A stretch of 36,152 nucleotides of DNA, taken from the NCBI GenBank assembly GCA_026397405.1, contig JAPLUW010000001.1, forward strand, positions 303,825 through 339,976, read 5' to 3'. Below are positions 1 through 7,439 of the stretch, piece by piece. The notes beneath the pieces were generated by a model. That model made no database searches, was not told where the DNA came from, and saw only the letters and a list, made by a program, of their open reading frames with translations. Numbering within the stretch: the stretch's first letter is position 1; each line of letters starts with the position of its first letter. A program made the position numbers and the translations under genes. This DNA comes from Candidatus Adlerbacteria bacterium. GTDB lineage: Bacteria > Patescibacteriota > Minisyncoccia > Phycocordibacterales > SBAW01.

Positions 1-13
1 AACTGTCTGTTTT

Positions 14-1546
14 TTATGGAAAGGGGTGGGGAGGGATAACTCCTGTCAGCAGTGCTTCAGGTGAATATGCTTTGCCTTTCCACGCAGCAAATTCGTGCAG
101 CCGGTCGGAGTCGAGCGTTGCAAGTTCCTCTTGTAAATATATTTGCATTATTTTTGGAACGGAAACGCGAACTGCGTGGTACCCAAGTGTACGTAACATA
201 GGTGCCTGCGACTCGTATGCATAGACCTCGTAACCTTCCCCTTTGCCTTGCATAAGGGACAGGATGTGAACTAGCTCTTCGGAGTCTCCTCGGGGTACTG
301 CAGAAAAGCTTTCAGAGAACCGGTCAAACGTAATTTCTTCTCCGTCTAAAAACCACTGGACACGGGCGAGCATATCTTCCCCATGCAGGTATCGTATACG
401 CTCCGAACGGCCAAAAGGCGTTATAAAAGGTTGAAATTGCTCCGGCAGAGCCTGTTCGTTCCCGTTGTCGAAACAGCCCACGAAGGAATACATTTCATAT
501 AGCGCATTAGTTATCGCTTTTATGCAGTCAACATGCGATGCGGCAGTTATGTGTAGGCGAGGTCGTGCTGTTGCTCTGTCTATTGCCACCACCGCAATAG
601 TGGGGAGGGCAATGTTGGTTGTTATGTCGAGTACATGGATTTCGATGTTGTACTGTTTAAATTCCGCAAGTATTTTTTGTATATGGGCATCCGGTATGGA
701 GTCTAAAAGTATTTTCCGCGGGCTACTCTTGGTGTGCCAGTAGCACATAAATGCATCACGCTGTAGCAGTTCTTTTAGTGCGCGTACGGTGGCGCCAGTA
801 CGCGTCATGTATCCAGCGCAACCGCTTGAGGTGGGGTCACTAATTAAGCCTTCGTTATTTCGAGTTTTTTGTGTGAATTGCCAAAATGTGGTCTGTGCAG
901 GGAGTAATGCAGATGTTTTTTTTGAAAGATTTTTACCCCGCACCCACAGCAGAGGCTCCATTTCGTCGCATCCAAGATTTTTTAGATGTTTTTTTTGCGG
1001 ATTTGTATATCGGTTGTAGGTAAAGGCGTCACAGTAGTCTTTACCCGATGCCGCAAGAGACTTGGCGCTTGTCTGTATCATCTGCTTCCTTTCCTTTTTA
1101 ATGGGCATGGCGAGAAACCGGCGTTCTAGTAGCTCGCCAAGGCATTTTGAAAGTGCAATTTCTTTGTTGTGGTGCGCAGCAACTGAATTTATATAAGTGG
1201 TTTTTTCTCCATCTAAAATAGTTCCTTCTGCACTAAAAGCGTGCACGGGTGGGTACCCGTCGGCTTTGTAATTGTAAACAAGTGAATTGAGCACGCCTTC
1301 GTTTACAAGGTAAGAAGTAACCATAGTCCAATAGAGTGAAAGACCGTAGGGATTTTTTATAAGGAGACTTGGCCCAAAGGCTGAAAAACGCACAAAAAGG
1401 CTGGCAATACGTATATGGAGCCAGTCTTTAAGTGTTGCAAAGTTTTTAGGTAAGCGGAAAGGCCTCTGTTCGTCTTTGCTACGTTTAAAAAAAGCTCGGG
1501 CGGGCTCTAGGTACGACTGTTTGTCTCCAGTAATGTATGGTCTCAT
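14..1546 (-). CDS. YcaO-domain cyclodehydratase, TOMM/LAP (azoline-forming) type
   Basis: 510 aa ORF; YcaO-like segments HHNKEIALSKCLGELLERR and DPTSSGCAGYMTRTGATVRALKELLQRDAFMCYW; C-terminus IPPHPFP* fits the PxPxP ending of azoline-forming YcaO proteins. Starts 2 nt after the SagB-like stop. Confidence 0.88.
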   Translation of the reverse strand: MRPYITGDKQSYLEPARAFFKRSKDEQRPFRLPKNFATLKDWLHIRIASLFVRFSAFGPSLLIKNPYGLSLYWTMVTSYLVNEGVLNSLVYNYKADGYPPVHAFSAEGTILDGEKTTYINSVAAHHNKEIALSKCLGELLERRFLAMPIKKERKQMIQTSAKSLAASGKDYCDAFTYNRYTNPQKKHLKNLGCDEMEPLLWVRGKNLSKKTSALLPAQTTFWQFTQKTRNNEGLISDPTSSGCAGYMTRTGATVRALKELLQRDAFMCYWHTKSSPRKILLDSIPDAHIQKILAEFKQYNIEIHVLDITTNIALPTIAVVAIDRATARPRLHITAASHVDCIKAITNALYEMYSFVGCFDNGNEQALPEQFQPFITPFGRSERIRYLHGEDMLARVQWFLDGEEITFDRFSESFSAVPRGDSEELVHILSLMQGKGEGYEVYAYESQAPMLRTLGYHAVRVSVPKIMQIYLQEELATLDSDRLHEFAAWKGKAYSPEALLTGVIPPHPFP

Positions 1547-1548
1547 AG

Positions 1549-2280
1549 TTATGTTCCAACCCCCATGCAGTACACGAGAGACTCTCGGGTAGTGTCTACG
1601 TCTAGCAGTTTTTCGATATCTTCGTCTCTTGTGCCGCTAAGTGGCCTGGTGTTAAACCCTAGGTATCTCGCTGCCATACACATCATCTGCCCCACATGCC
1701 CAGCTTCCAAAAGCATATACCTATAGCCTCGGCTGCCATATTTTTGTGTGGTTCGGTTAAAAACGGCCGTCATTACAATAAGAGCGTTTCCTGTTCCTGC
1801 CCATGAGTAGCTCGTGTATTTTGAAATATCTTCCGGGGAGAAATCTTTCCAGAAATAGTGTTCAAGCTGATGATTTTTAATATTGTAGTGATACACACCA
1901 GGCTCAAGCCCTTCTATGTTTAAAGCCAAAACATATAGTTCAAGTGGGTAGCGTGCGCCGCCCGAAGGTACTAAGCGCCGCGCCGCACTGCCTGTATTAT
2001 TTTCCCCATAGGAGAGTTGTAAAAAGCTCGCTAGCTGGTCGAGCGTGATTGTGCCCCTTGTAAAAGTTTCAGGCGATTTGCGCGAACTCGCCACTGTGTA
2101 AAAATCGGCCGCTGTAGGAGTATGGGGTTTTAGGATGATATGGCCCGCACGCTCAATTTGTTTGTATACAACAGTTGTCCAGCTTTTTGGCCACAAACTA
2201 TTGTCGCTGGGTATATAGACCAGCCCTCCCTCGGTTTTGTCCTTTGTTTCTTTATGAAAATAGTTAAACAAGCGGTACAT
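1549..2280 (-). CDS. SagB-type (nitroreductase-fold) FMN-dependent dehydrogenase
   Basis: RRLVPSGGARYPLELYVLALNIEGLEPGVYHYN and YRYMLLEAGHVGQMMCMAARYLGF are typical of SagB/McbC oxidoreductases; likely start MYRLFNYF at 2280 (ORF track extends to 2307). Confidence 0.85.
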   Translation of the reverse strand: MYRLFNYFHKETKDKTEGGLVYIPSDNSLWPKSWTTVVYKQIERAGHIILKPHTPTAADFYTVASSRKSPETFTRGTITLDQLASFLQLSYGENNTGSAARRLVPSGGARYPLELYVLALNIEGLEPGVYHYNIKNHQLEHYFWKDFSPEDISKYTSYSWAGTGNALIVMTAVFNRTTQKYGSRGYRYMLLEAGHVGQMMCMAARYLGFNTRPLSGTRDEDIEKLLDVDTTRESLVYCMGVGT

Positions 2281-2340
2281 GAGTGCTGGCATTATAAACC
2301 AAAGCAAAAATATAGCCCACTTGTGAGGTACAATTAGCCC

Positions 2341-3021
2341 ATGTTTGTTGATCGTATCGACTCTCTTTTTGGGCTTGTCCCGACTCTTCTAAAAATTGAG
2401 GAAGGGGTCGAGACAGATGTATTTGAGAGTGAGCTGTTTGATGAAGGAGGCGGGTTGAAATTTGCTACACCTTCCCAAGAGTGGCCACACAGGGAGGCAT
2501 TTCACTTGTTTTTGAGAACAATTTCGCAGAAAGAGTTTTTACAAAAAGGTTTTCCTGGTAACGTCATTGAATCAGTCAATACAGATTTGTACGTACAATA
2601 TCCGAAGCTGACGGCGTGGATAGATGCTTTTGCGCGGCAACATAGTGCGCGTGTTGGGCGAATTATAATTGCTGCACTAAAACCAAAATCTCAAGTGTAC
2701 CGCCATGCTGACCGCGGATATTACTTTGCACCGCGCGACAGGTACCACTTGGTGTTGCAAAGCACCGGAGGTGAGATGGTTATTGCCGGACAAGAAGAAA
2801 CTCTAAGGCAGGGCGAAGTATGGTGGATCAACAACAAAGCTGCCCACCAGTCGTTTAATAATTCCGACCAGGTGCGCATACATCTTATTTTTGACTTGCT
2901 GCCCAATAGTTTTTGGAAGCGGGCCACCAACTACTTGCGTTGGATATATCTTGGATTACGCCCAAAGAGGCTAACAAACTACTACTTCAACTGGCCTGCG
3001 CGCTTTCAGGCAACGAGTTAG
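2341..3021 (+). CDS. Aspartyl/asparaginyl beta-hydroxylase-like 2OG-Fe(II) dioxygenase
   Basis: VYRHADRGYYFAPRDRYHLVLQSTGGEMVIAGQEETLRQGEVWWINNKAAHQSFNNSDQVRIHLIFDLLP: HxD, distal H and R in the arrangement of the Asp/Asn hydroxylase family. Confidence 0.75.
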   Translation: MFVDRIDSLFGLVPTLLKIEEGVETDVFESELFDEGGGLKFATPSQEWPHREAFHLFLRTISQKEFLQKGFPGNVIESVNTDLYVQYPKLTAWIDAFARQHSARVGRIIIAALKPKSQVYRHADRGYYFAPRDRYHLVLQSTGGEMVIAGQEETLRQGEVWWINNKAAHQSFNNSDQVRIHLIFDLLPNSFWKRATNYLRWIYLGLRPKRLTNYYFNWPARFQATS

Positions 3022-3111
3022 ACAAAATAACAAATTTGTATTATCGTGCCAATTAGAAGGACCTGTGCCGTCGGTATAGGACTGTCTACTACAGTATTTG
3101 AGGGGTCTCAG

Positions 3112-3240
3112 ATGCGTAGATTCATCTTGTCTTGCTTGCTAGCGATGGGGGTCGCTGCTTGTGAGAGCGCTCCGGAGCCGCGTCTCTACCTTTTCGACGA
3201 TGCGCCTGTGTCTGGCAAGCTGATGCAGGCACAGGTGTAA
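3112..3240 (+). CDS. Small predicted lipoprotein (42 aa)
   Basis: MRRFILSCLLAMGVAACESAPEP...: basic n-region, hydrophobic core, lipobox-like GVAAC; purine-rich GAGGGG upstream; terminator directly after the stop. Confidence 0.5.
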   Translation: MRRFILSCLLAMGVAACESAPEPRLYLFDDAPVSGKLMQAQV

Positions 3241-3242
3241 TA

Positions 3243-3286
3243 AAAGCCGCTCTCCCTACCTTGGAAGGCGGCTTTTTCTTTTTTAT
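3243..3286 (+). terminator. Rho-independent terminator of the 42-aa lipoprotein gene
   Basis: AAAGCCGC ... GCGGCTTT stem followed by a T-rich tract. Confidence 0.75.
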
Positions 3287-3293
3287 ATAAAAC

Positions 3294-3318
3294 AAAAACC
3301 ACCCGCTTGGGTGGTTTT
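3294..3318. terminator. Bidirectional terminator next to the HU gene
   Basis: AAAAACCACCCGCTTGGGTGGTTTTT, near-perfect palindrome with A/T tracts on both sides. Confidence 0.8.
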
Positions 3319-3340
3319 TGCGTCAAATAGGTTGGAAACC

Positions 3341-3613
3341 TTATTTAACAGCCTCTTTCAAAGCTTTTGCGGCCTGGAACTTAGGCACTGTCATTGCGGC
3401 AACCTGTACAGTTGCGCCAGTGCGTGGGTTGCGGGCGGTGCGTGCTGCACGCATTTTTGTCTTAAAGATGCCTAAACCTGCGATAGAAACGTCTTCGCCT
3501 TTCTTCAAAGAGCCGACAATTGTATCTATCATGGTTTCAACGGCACGTTCTGCATCGGCCTTGGTTCCCCCAAGGACTCCGTGCACTTTTTCTGCGATAT
3601 CTTGTTTGTTCAT
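3341..3613 (-). CDS. hup: HU-family DNA-binding protein
   Basis: MNKQDIAEKVHGVLGGTKADAERAVETMIDTIVGSLKKGEDVSIAGLGIFKTKMRAARTARNPRTGATVQVAA is an HU/IHF signature. Confidence 0.93.
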   Translation of the reverse strand: MNKQDIAEKVHGVLGGTKADAERAVETMIDTIVGSLKKGEDVSIAGLGIFKTKMRAARTARNPRTGATVQVAAMTVPKFQAAKALKEAVK

Positions 3614-3722
3614 ACGTATGAGCTAGGTGGTTAAAAGACTGTTGCCCTGCGCCACTAGTATATACTTCCTAAAAAACCGCGCAACAGAGCCACGGGGATA
3701 GTAAAAATTGACAAAAAATTAA

Positions 3723-3983
3723 TTAATTGTCGTATATTTTATGGTCGCCAATGGAAAGGAGCACGGCTTCGTTTTTTGACTCGTAATAGAAGACTATTCG
3801 ATATTTAAAATTAACAGAAAAACTAAAAAACCCTTTAAGTGGGCCGTGTAATGTATGTACCCGAAGTGCTGCGTGGTTCTTTTTGTCTTTAAACAGTTCG
3901 ATTTTTTCTATCGCTTCTTCTCGCAACCGCGGTTCCAACCCTTTGAGCTGGCGTATAAACCGTGGTTTGTAGGCAACCTGCAT
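3723..3983 (-). CDS. RelE/ParE-superfamily toxin
   Basis: 86 aa RelE-like (FKDKKNHAALRVHTLHGPLKGFFSFSVNFKYRIVFYYESKNEAVLLSIGDHKIYDN), directly downstream of a putative RHH antitoxin. Confidence 0.8.
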   Translation of the reverse strand: MQVAYKPRFIRQLKGLEPRLREEAIEKIELFKDKKNHAALRVHTLHGPLKGFFSFSVNFKYRIVFYYESKNEAVLLSIGDHKIYDN

Positions 3984-3989
3984 AGGCTT

Positions 3990-4196
3990 TTAGAGTTTTT
4001 TCATAAGGGAACGAAGGTCGCCTTTGAGGGTTGGCTCGCGCTGTGCCAAAAGCACGGCCTCAACTGCCTCTGTTTGGGCGAGTTGCTCGAGGCCTTTGCG
4101 CATTACTGCGGCGCGGTTTTCGCCCACGCCGTTTCGCACCAGCGTGTCGAGTGTTTCTTCTTGGTCTTTTTTAAGTGGGACTGATATTGTGCTCAT
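3990..4196 (-). CDS. Ribbon-helix-helix type antitoxin
   Basis: 68 aa, MSTISVPLKKDQEETLDTLVRNGVGENRAAVMRKGLEQLAQ, 6 nt upstream of the RelE-like gene. Confidence 0.7.
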   Translation of the reverse strand: MSTISVPLKKDQEETLDTLVRNGVGENRAAVMRKGLEQLAQTEAVEAVLLAQREPTLKGDLRSLMKKL

Positions 4197-4197
4197 A

Positions 4198-4218
4198 ATG
4201 TATTATATTATCATACAT
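4198..4218. promoter_or_regulatory. Candidate toxin-antitoxin operator
   Basis: Inverted repeat ATGTAT-N9-ATACAT immediately upstream of the antitoxin start. Confidence 0.45.
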
Positions 4219-4271
4219 TTTCTCCTAGTGCTAATATCGTGTCAAATAAAAACCTCTACATGGTTCTGGAT

Positions 4272-4303
4272 ACGCAAAAGGCCCTCCACCAGTGTGGCAA
4301 AGG
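4272..4303 (-). terminator. Terminator downstream of rny
   Basis: Minus strand AGGCCCT...AGGGCCT stem (internal CCAC/GTGG) followed by TTTTGC. Confidence 0.6.
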
Positions 4304-4382
4304 GCCTAGTGCGCGAACGTGTCCTCAAACAGTATACACTATTGATGATAATGTATTAAATTTTTCCTGTTGATTATTTTTA

Positions 4383-5915
4383 TTAACGCGCAAACTCAAT
4401 TGAGCGAGACTCGCGGATGACGTTTACTTTTACTTCGCCCGGGTATTTCAGTTCGTTTTCGATACGGTTGGCGATGTTGCGGGCAAGCTCGCGTGACTGG
4501 AAGTCGGTCATTTCTTCGGGTTTTACAAAGACGCGTACTTCGCGCCCTGCAGAAATTGCATAACATTTTTCCACGCCGGCAAAGGAATTGGCAATTTCTT
4601 CAATGTCACCCAAGCGCTTCAAGTAATTTTCAACACTGTCACGGCGTGCGCCTGGGCGGCCGCCTGAAATTGAGTCTGCAACCTGCACAATGATGCTCTC
4701 CACCGTTTCATACGGATATTCTTCGTGGTGGGCCTGCATTGCTTTCACCACCTCCTCCGACACGCCAAACTTTTGCAATATGCGGCGGCCGATTTCCACG
4801 TGGGTGCCCTGCACTTCGTGGTCCAAGGCTTTGCCGATGTCGTGCAATAACGCACCGGCTTTTGCTACCTGCACGTTTGCGCCAAGCTCTTCGGCTATCA
4901 TGCCGGCAATGTGCGCCATTTCGGTTGAGTGCTGCAACACCGACTGCCCAAACGATGTGCGGAAGTGGAGCCGGCCAAGCACTGTCATAAGGCGTGGGTC
5001 CAAGTTAAGCACGCCGGTTTCAAAACATGCGGCGTCGGCTTTTTCTTTAATTATTTTGCCAATGTCGGCGCGGGCTTTGTCGGCAGCTTCTTCGATTTTT
5101 GCAGGCTGGATGCGGCCGTCGAGGATTAAGTTTTCAAGCGCCATGCGGGCAACAGCGCGGCGCATTGGGTCGAAGGAAGAAAGGACAATGGAGCCTGGCG
5201 TGTCGTCGATTATCACCTCGACACCGGTGGCACGTTCAAACGCTTTGATGTTGCGGCCTTCTTTGCCGATGATTTTGCCTTTGATTTCGTCGTTTGGAAT
5301 TGTCACCGCGGTTGCCATGGTGTCTGAGGCAACCGAGTTGCCTAGGCGGTGTATGGCCGTGGTCAAAATTTCTTTAGCGCGGCGTTCTAGTTTTTCCATG
5401 CCGTCACGCTCAAGCTTGGCGACGCGCATCATAAGGTCGTCGCCTGCCTCGCGCTCGAGTTCGGCATGGAGCTGCTGCAACGCCTGCTCTTTAGAAAGGC
5501 CAGCTACTTTTGCAAGTTCGCTGCTACGTTCAGCAAGCAAGTGTTCGGCTTTTTCTTTTATAGCGCGAACCTCTTCGATACGGCTTTTAACAGCAGCAAC
5601 TTCGCTGTCGAGTTCATTTTGTTTTTTGTCTAACTGTTCTTCACGTGTAAAAACCCGGGTCTCTAGACGGGTTAATTTTTCCTCTTTTTCCTTCAGCTCA
5701 CTTTCGACTGCAGCGATTTTTTCCTTCGCGGCGGTTTCGGCCTTTTCTACAACTGTTTTTGCTTCTACTTGTGCATCGAGTACTATCTTTTGAACTTCAA
5801 TTTCGAGCGAATTTTTACGAGCGCGCAGTAAGACCAGGCGGAGCCAGTAGCCAATTGCGGCGCCGAGGCAGAACCCTGCCATCACGGCAAGTGCCAATAC
5901 GGTTTTTGTAAACAT
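4383..5915 (-). CDS. rny: Ribonuclease Y
   Basis: N-terminal TM, coiled coil, KH domain (GKIIGKEGRNIKAFERATGVEVIIDDTPG) and HD domain (ALLHDIGKALDHE). Confidence 0.96.
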   Translation of the reverse strand: MFTKTVLALAVMAGFCLGAAIGYWLRLVLLRARKNSLEIEVQKIVLDAQVEAKTVVEKAETAAKEKIAAVESELKEKEEKLTRLETRVFTREEQLDKKQNELDSEVAAVKSRIEEVRAIKEKAEHLLAERSSELAKVAGLSKEQALQQLHAELEREAGDDLMMRVAKLERDGMEKLERRAKEILTTAIHRLGNSVASDTMATAVTIPNDEIKGKIIGKEGRNIKAFERATGVEVIIDDTPGSIVLSSFDPMRRAVARMALENLILDGRIQPAKIEEAADKARADIGKIIKEKADAACFETGVLNLDPRLMTVLGRLHFRTSFGQSVLQHSTEMAHIAGMIAEELGANVQVAKAGALLHDIGKALDHEVQGTHVEIGRRILQKFGVSEEVVKAMQAHHEEYPYETVESIIVQVADSISGGRPGARRDSVENYLKRLGDIEEIANSFAGVEKCYAISAGREVRVFVKPEEMTDFQSRELARNIANRIENELKYPGEVKVNVIRESRSIEFAR

Positions 5916-5950
5916 ATAGGGGGGACATAAATTTCATTAAGAAGAAAAGC

Positions 5951-5978
5951 ACCAACCCACAATACCAGTGAGTTGGGC
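5951..5978 (-). terminator. Probable clpP terminator
   Basis: Minus strand CCAACTCACTGGTATTGTGGGTTGG then TGCTTTTCTTC. Confidence 0.55.
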
Positions 5979-6024
5979 TTTCGGCAAGGTTGCCCGCCTT
6001 AGGCGCGGGCCGCCCTTCAAGCGG

Positions 6025-6660
6025 CTATTTTTTGCCTACCTGTGCGCCTTTGTGGCCAAAAATCTCGTCCACCGCACCGTATTTTTTTGCTTCTTCGGCG
6101 CTCATAAAGTAGTCACGCTCGACGTCTTTTTCTATCTTCGAAAGCGGCTGGCCGGTTGCTTTTGACAAAATTTTGTTCAGACGGTCACGCGTTGCCAAAA
6201 TGTGCTTGGCGGTAATTTCGATGTCGGTTGCCTGGCCTTGTGCGCCGCCCCATGGTTGGTGGATCATCACTTCGGCGTTGGGTAGGGTAAAGCGCTTGCC
6301 TTTTTCGCCTGCGGCCAAAATTACTGCAGCAGCCGACGCTGCCATGCCGATGCAGACAGTCGAGACGTCGGGTTTTACAAAGTTCATGGTGTCCAAAATA
6401 GCCAAGCCTGCAGTCACCGAGCCGCCAGGGGAGTTGATGTAGAGCTGGATGTCTTTTTTAGGATCTTCCGACGCCAAAAAAAGGAGCTGCGCTATGACAA
6501 CGTTGGCGGTGTAGTCTTCAATTGGCCCGCCGAGGAAAATGATGCGGTCTTTAAGCAGGCGTGAGTAAATGTCGAAGGCGCGTTCGCCAAAAGGAGTTTT
6601 TTCTACGACCATGGGCACGAGTTCGGCCCGCTCGCCCATATTGAATTTGTTGTGTTGCAT
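6025..6660 (-). CDS. clpP: ATP-dependent Clp protease proteolytic subunit
   Basis: [57 protein letters not shown]. Confidence 0.97.
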   Translation of the reverse strand: MQHNKFNMGERAELVPMVVEKTPFGERAFDIYSRLLKDRIIFLGGPIEDYTANVVIAQLLFLASEDPKKDIQLYINSPGGSVTAGLAILDTMNFVKPDVSTVCIGMAASAAAVILAAGEKGKRFTLPNAEVMIHQPWGGAQGQATDIEITAKHILATRDRLNKILSKATGQPLSKIEKDVERDYFMSAEEAKKYGAVDEIFGHKGAQVGKK

Positions 6661-6696
6661 GGGTAAATAGTACCAATTTTTAATGATTTTTCTAAC

Positions 6697-6725
6697 TTGA
6701 CAATATGTATCTAATATGGTACAAT
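6697..6725 (+). promoter_or_regulatory. Consensus-like sigma70 promoter for the 195-aa membrane protein
   Basis: TTGACA (6697-6702), 17-nt spacer, TACAAT (6720-6725). Confidence 0.75.
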
Positions 6726-6785
6726 AGATAGGTTAGGACATTCACAACGGCACTCTTTAGAAGTGCCTAACATAGGGGAAATATA

Positions 6786-7373
6786 ATGATGTCACAAGTT
6801 CAAGCGTTGCTTATGGCAGCCCTTGCCTGGGTTGTCTCGGCCGGAAATACCATGTTGGCATTTCTATCCCAGAACCTGGTGCTGGTGTGGGCCGTTGGCT
6901 CCACAGTACTTCTGGTTTTGGTGGCCGCCGCTTTCATCCTGTTCTTCTTCGGCTTGCTTGGCCGAGTCGTCGGGATGATCTGGAGCGCTATCAAGTGGGT
7001 GGGTCGCATGATACGCCGGCTGATCTACTGGATCGGCTGGCTGCTGAAGAAGATCATTTACTGGGTCATCATCTGGCCTTTGAAGAAGATCTTCGGCATC
7101 GCAGTTGCGATCGCCAAGGGCCTGCTGGAGTGGGGGAAGAAAAAGCTGAAGGAGGGCTTTACGAAGGGTTACCTAAGCTTCGTGCTTACGCTCTTCGTAG
7201 TACTGTTGGCGCTGATGACAGCCAACACTCTGGTCCTCCCGCAGTACGGCTTGTCGGGGATCCGGCAGGCCGTCAACGATCTGTTGATGGGTCTGCTGGT
7301 CCTGGACGTCATGCTCTTTGGTCTCTGGATTGCGACCCAGGGGTGGAGAAAAAAGAAAAAGAAGAAGAAATAG
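6786..7373 (+). CDS. Multi-pass membrane protein of unknown function with poly-Lys tail
   Basis: 195 aa, several hydrophobic helices, W/K-rich amphipathic middle (RRLIYWIGWLLKKIIYWVIIWPLKKIFG), C-term WRKKKKKKK; own promoter, AGGGGA upstream, own terminator. Confidence 0.75.
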   Translation: MMSQVQALLMAALAWVVSAGNTMLAFLSQNLVLVWAVGSTVLLVLVAAAFILFFFGLLGRVVGMIWSAIKWVGRMIRRLIYWIGWLLKKIIYWVIIWPLKKIFGIAVAIAKGLLEWGKKKLKEGFTKGYLSFVLTLFVVLLALMTANTLVLPQYGLSGIRQAVNDLLMGLLVLDVMLFGLWIATQGWRKKKKKKK

Positions 7374-7377
7374 TGCG

Positions 7378-7415
7378 AAGGGCGGCGTTGGCTAAACACC
7401 ATACGCCGCCCTTTT
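7378..7415. terminator. Bidirectional terminator between the membrane protein and tig
   Basis: AAGGGCGGCGT...ACGCCGCCCTTTT. Confidence 0.8.
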
Positions 7416-7439
7416 ACTTTGTATTTTTATAGATAGAAA

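Noticed and set aside
3112-3240. 42-aa peptide as the TOMM precursor
   Set aside because: Looks like a lipoprotein signal peptide; after the lipobox it has no further Cys and almost no Ser/Thr for azole formation.
4690-5793. 367-aa plus-strand ORF
   Set aside because: Fully antisense to rny, with Ser/Arg-rich low-complexity composition typical of a mirror ORF.
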